NCBI RefSeq assembly: GCF_900188025.1
Contig: NZ_FZNO01000006.1
Coordinates: 62,001-126,000 of the forward strand
From: Blastococcus mobilis
GTDB taxonomy: Bacteria; Actinomycetota; Actinomycetes; Mycobacteriales; Geodermatophilaceae
Length of the DNA: 64,000 nucleotides
Direction of reading: 5' to 3'
This document shows, in pieces, positions 61,746 to 64,000 of this stretch (its first letter is position 1; each line of letters starts with the position of its first letter). The notes below the pieces were generated by a model. That model was not told the origin of the DNA, ran no database searches, and saw nothing but the letters and a program-made list of their open reading frames with translations. The position numbers and the translations under genes are program-made.

Positions 61746-63348
61746 TTGTCTTCTGCTCATCCGCGTTCCCGTGCCCGGCTCGTGGCCACCTCCACGGCCG
61801 GTCTGCTGGCCTTGAGTGGCGTGCTGGTCACCGCCTCGCCCGCCACTGCCGGCCCGAACGCCTGCGAGACCCGCAACAACAACACCGTCACGAAGTTGAC
61901 CGACTGCGTGACCTTCGAGGGCGTTCTCGAGCACGCGAAGGCGTTCCAGGCGATCGCCGATGCCAACGACGGAAACCGCGCCTCCGGAACCCCGGGGTAC
62001 GACGCCTCAGCCGACTACGTGGCGGAGCGACTGGAGGCCGCCGGTTACGTCGTGGAGCGCCAGGAGTTCGAGTTCCCGTTCTTCCACCTGGGGGAGAGCT
62101 CGTTCAGCCGCGTCGCCCCCAGTGCCCTGACGTACGAGCTGGGCACCGATTACACGCCGATGACCTACACCGGCGCGGGCACCGTCGACGACGGCGCGGT
62201 CACCCCGGTGGATCTGAACTCCGGGACCAGCGGGTGCGAGGCCGCCGACTTCGCCGGCTTCCCCGCGGGGACCGTTGCTCTGGTCCAGCGAGGCGGCTGC
62301 ACCTTCGGCCTCAAGGCGGCGAACGCCGAGGCGGCGAACGCCGATGCGGCGATCGTCTACAACAACGTGCCGGGTCCGCTCAACGGCACGCTGGGGACGC
62401 CCGGAGTGGGTATCCCGGTCATCGGTGTCCCCACGGCTGTCGGTCAGGAGCTGAGCGCCCCCGGCACCACGGTCGACCTCAGCGTCGAGGCCATCAGCGA
62501 GGTCCGGAGCACCGAGAACGTCCTCGCCGAGCTCCCTGGCCGCACGTCCGACAACGTCGTGATGGCCGGTGCCCACCGACTCCGTGCTCGCCGGTCCGGG
62601 CATCAACGACAACGGCAGCGGCAGCGCCGCGATCCTCGAGGTCGCCGAGAACATCGCGAAGGTGAAGCCGAGCAACACCGTGCGCTTCGCCTGGTGGGGT
62701 GCCGAGGAGCTGGGCCTGCTGGGCTCCGCCCACTACGTCAACTCGCTGAGCGCGGAGCAGAAGGAGGACATCGGCCTCTACCTGAACTTCGACATGGTCG
62801 GCTCGCCGAACTTCGCGCGGTTCATCTACGACGGCGACCAGTCGGACTTCACGGCGACGGCTCCGGTTCCTGAGGGTTCGGCCCAGATCGAGTACGTGTT
62901 CGAGGACTTCTACGAGCAGCGCAAGCTGTTCTACGAGGGCACCGAGTTCAGCGGACGGAGCGACTACCAGGCCTTCATCAACAACGGCATCCCGGCCGGC
63001 GGCCTCTTCACCGGAGCAGAAGGCGTGAAGCAGCCGTACCAGGCGGAGGCCTACGGTGGGACGGCCGGCCAGGCGTACGACCCGAACTACCACCAGGCCG
63101 GGGACACCATCGCCAACCTCGACCTGAGCGCGCTGGACCAGAACTCCGACGCCATCGCGTACTCGGTCCTGACGCTGGCCTACACCACGCAGGCGGTCAA
63201 CGGGGTCGTCGGTCAGCCGGTGCCGGGCGGCACCTACGCCGGGGACCCGGCGAACCGGACCTACCGGCTGAAGTCAGGCGGCCCGGCCGGTGGCGGTGGG
63301 CTGCACCCCGAGCACGACGATCACGACCACGGCGGGGTCGAGTCCTGA
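61746..63348 (+). pseudogene. Secreted M28 zinc aminopeptidase with PA domain, frameshifted
   Basis: From TTG 61746 (AGGAG 7 nt upstream) the frame encodes a signal peptide of about 36 residues ending SPATAG. A pro/N-terminal part and a protease-associated domain follow (GCEAADFAGFPAGTVALVQR, AAIVYNN). Just after N-V-V-M-A-G-A-H, where M28 enzymes have the zinc motif H-L-D-S-V, two bases are missing (CAC-C-GAC at 62574-62580). The rest continues in another frame: D-S-V, GINDNGSGSAA, FAWWGAEELGLLGSAHY with the catalytic Glu pair, DMVGSPN and YHQAGDT. Both halves are otherwise well preserved, so the lesion is recent or a sequencing error. The protein ends in a His/Asp-rich tail. Confidence 0.85.
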
Positions 63349-63368
63349 CCCTCCAACAGTGACCGACG

Positions 63369-63402
63369 CGGCGCCGTCCCTCCAGCGGGAGGGGCGGCGC
63401 CG
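63369..63402 (+). terminator. Terminator hairpin after the peptidase
   Basis: CGGCGCCGTCCCTCC pairs with GGAGGGGCGGCGCCG, with a small mismatch in the middle, around a short loop, 20 bp after the stop codon. Confidence 0.65.
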
Positions 63403-63535
63403 TCGTCGTCGGTGACCCGGGAGGGGGAACCCACGACACGCCGGAACGTTCGCGGGGCCTGGGGCGTTGACCTGACCGAGTGGAGTGCAGCACCGTGAGC
63501 TCCACGGACCGACCAGTCACCTCAGGGAGATGACG

Positions 63536-64000
63536 ATGCCCAGCAGCAACCCGGCCTTCAGTCGGGGCTTCGGCGGCGCCGGAAACGGCCAGCAGTACGC
63601 CGGTTGGGGCGCGCAGCCGCAGCCGCAGTACGGTGCACCCGCCCAGCACGACCCCTACGCCGCTCCGTCGCCGTACGCGGCGACCACTACGCGGTACCTG
63701 ACGATGGACGACGTCGTCGCCAAGACCGGCATCACCTTCCTGGTGACCGTGGCCGCCGCCGCCGCCGTCTGGGCGCTGCCCGGGCAGGCGGCCTGGGGCC
63801 TCGCGCTCCCGGCCGTGCTCGTGGCCTTCGTCCTGGGCCTGGTGATCGCCTTCAAGCAGATCGCCAACCCGGCGGCGACGCTGGCCTACGGCGCGCTGTA
63901 CGGCGTCGCCCTCGGCGCCATCAGCGAGGCCTTCAACACGGTCTACCCGGGCATCGTGATGCAGGCGCTCATCGGCACCTTCGGTGTCTTCGCCGGCATG
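63536..64000 (+). CDS. Bax inhibitor-1/YccA-like membrane protein, N-terminal part
   Basis: Cut by the right edge after 155 codons. A Gly/Gln/Pro/Tyr-rich cytoplasmic N-terminus (about 1-50, with PQPQYGAPAQHDPYAAP) is followed by TMDDVVAKTGITFLVTVAAAA, the first helix signature of the actinobacterial Bax1-I family. Further helices follow, with QIANPAATLAYGALYGVALGAISE. Members are multi-helix, possibly pH-sensitive Ca2+ leak channels. Function here is unknown. ATG 63536 is 6 nt after GGAG. An in-frame ATG at 63530 is adjacent to it and less likely. Confidence 0.88.
   Translation, partial: MPSSNPAFSRGFGGAGNGQQYAGWGAQPQPQYGAPAQHDPYAAPSPYAATTTRYLTMDDVVAKTGITFLVTVAAAAAVWALPGQAAWGLALPAVLVAFVLGLVIAFKQIANPAATLAYGALYGVALGAISEAFNTVYPGIVMQALIGTFGVFAGM

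Noticed and set aside
61546-61760. Integration site of a mobile element at the tRNA with TAA anticodon
   Set aside because: No integrase, no repeated tRNA 3' end and no phage or plasmid gene was found on either side within the window.

Overview
The window comes from a high-GC actinobacterium. Coding sequence is extremely GC-rich, GTG starts are common, genes are tightly packed with many ATGA/GTGA overlaps, and several genes have no Shine-Dalgarno sequence but a -10 hexamer ending 6 nt before the start codon (leaderless mRNAs). From memory, gene content and order follow the Mycobacterium tuberculosis block Rv0992c-Rv1026, and the style suits Geodermatophilaceae (Blastococcus/Geodermatophilus/Modestobacter). 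The family is an inference.

Layout. 1-5.6 kb: MatC-type permease (cut by the left edge), 5-formyl-THF cyclo-ligase, then galU, glp (MoeA/gephyrin-like), a RimJ-type acetyltransferase and the membrane receptor glpR/sepX, a cell-division/envelope cluster, followed by tRNA-Ala(CGC). 5.6-12.6 kb: enoyl-CoA hydratase, protein O-mannosyltransferase, rsmI, corA, an APC permease and a small membrane protein. 12.7-25.9 kb: metG-tatD, a membrane protein, rpfB-rsmA-ispE, a TetR regulator with an acyl-CoA desaturase, tRNA-Gln(TTG), glmU-prs, rplY, pth.

26.1-46.5 kb is a 20-kb exopolysaccharide (Wzx/Wzy-type) locus. It holds an initiating phosphoglycosyltransferase, seven further glycosyltransferase domains (two fused in one protein), a flippase, an O-antigen-polymerase-like protein, a Wzz-Wzc-like chain-length regulator/kinase with a tyrosine phosphatase, and a large secreted beta-propeller/LamG/PKD protein. 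It also holds a CDP-alcohol phosphotransferase and a TagD-like cytidylyltransferase, which together suggest a phospho-alcohol decoration. The locus sits between pth and mfd, which lie close together in mycobacteria.

46.6-64 kb: mfd, a methyltransferase, a SurA-like lipoprotein, mazG, a decayed GNAT gene, mscS, eno, a FtsB/DivIC-like protein, DUF501, ppx, a type-5 uracil-DNA glycosylase, a type II NADH dehydrogenase, an esterase, an unusual class-I tRNA with a Leu(UAA) anticodon, an M28 aminopeptidase broken by a frameshift in its zinc-site motif, and the start of a Bax-inhibitor-1-like protein.

The most notable non-coding signals are two symmetric leaderless promoters facing away from each other in a 26-bp gap, an 18-bp operator-like palindrome on the desaturase -10, a switch-like leader before rpfB, and two families of interspersed hairpin repeats. 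No CRISPR array, insertion sequence, phage or rRNA operon was seen.
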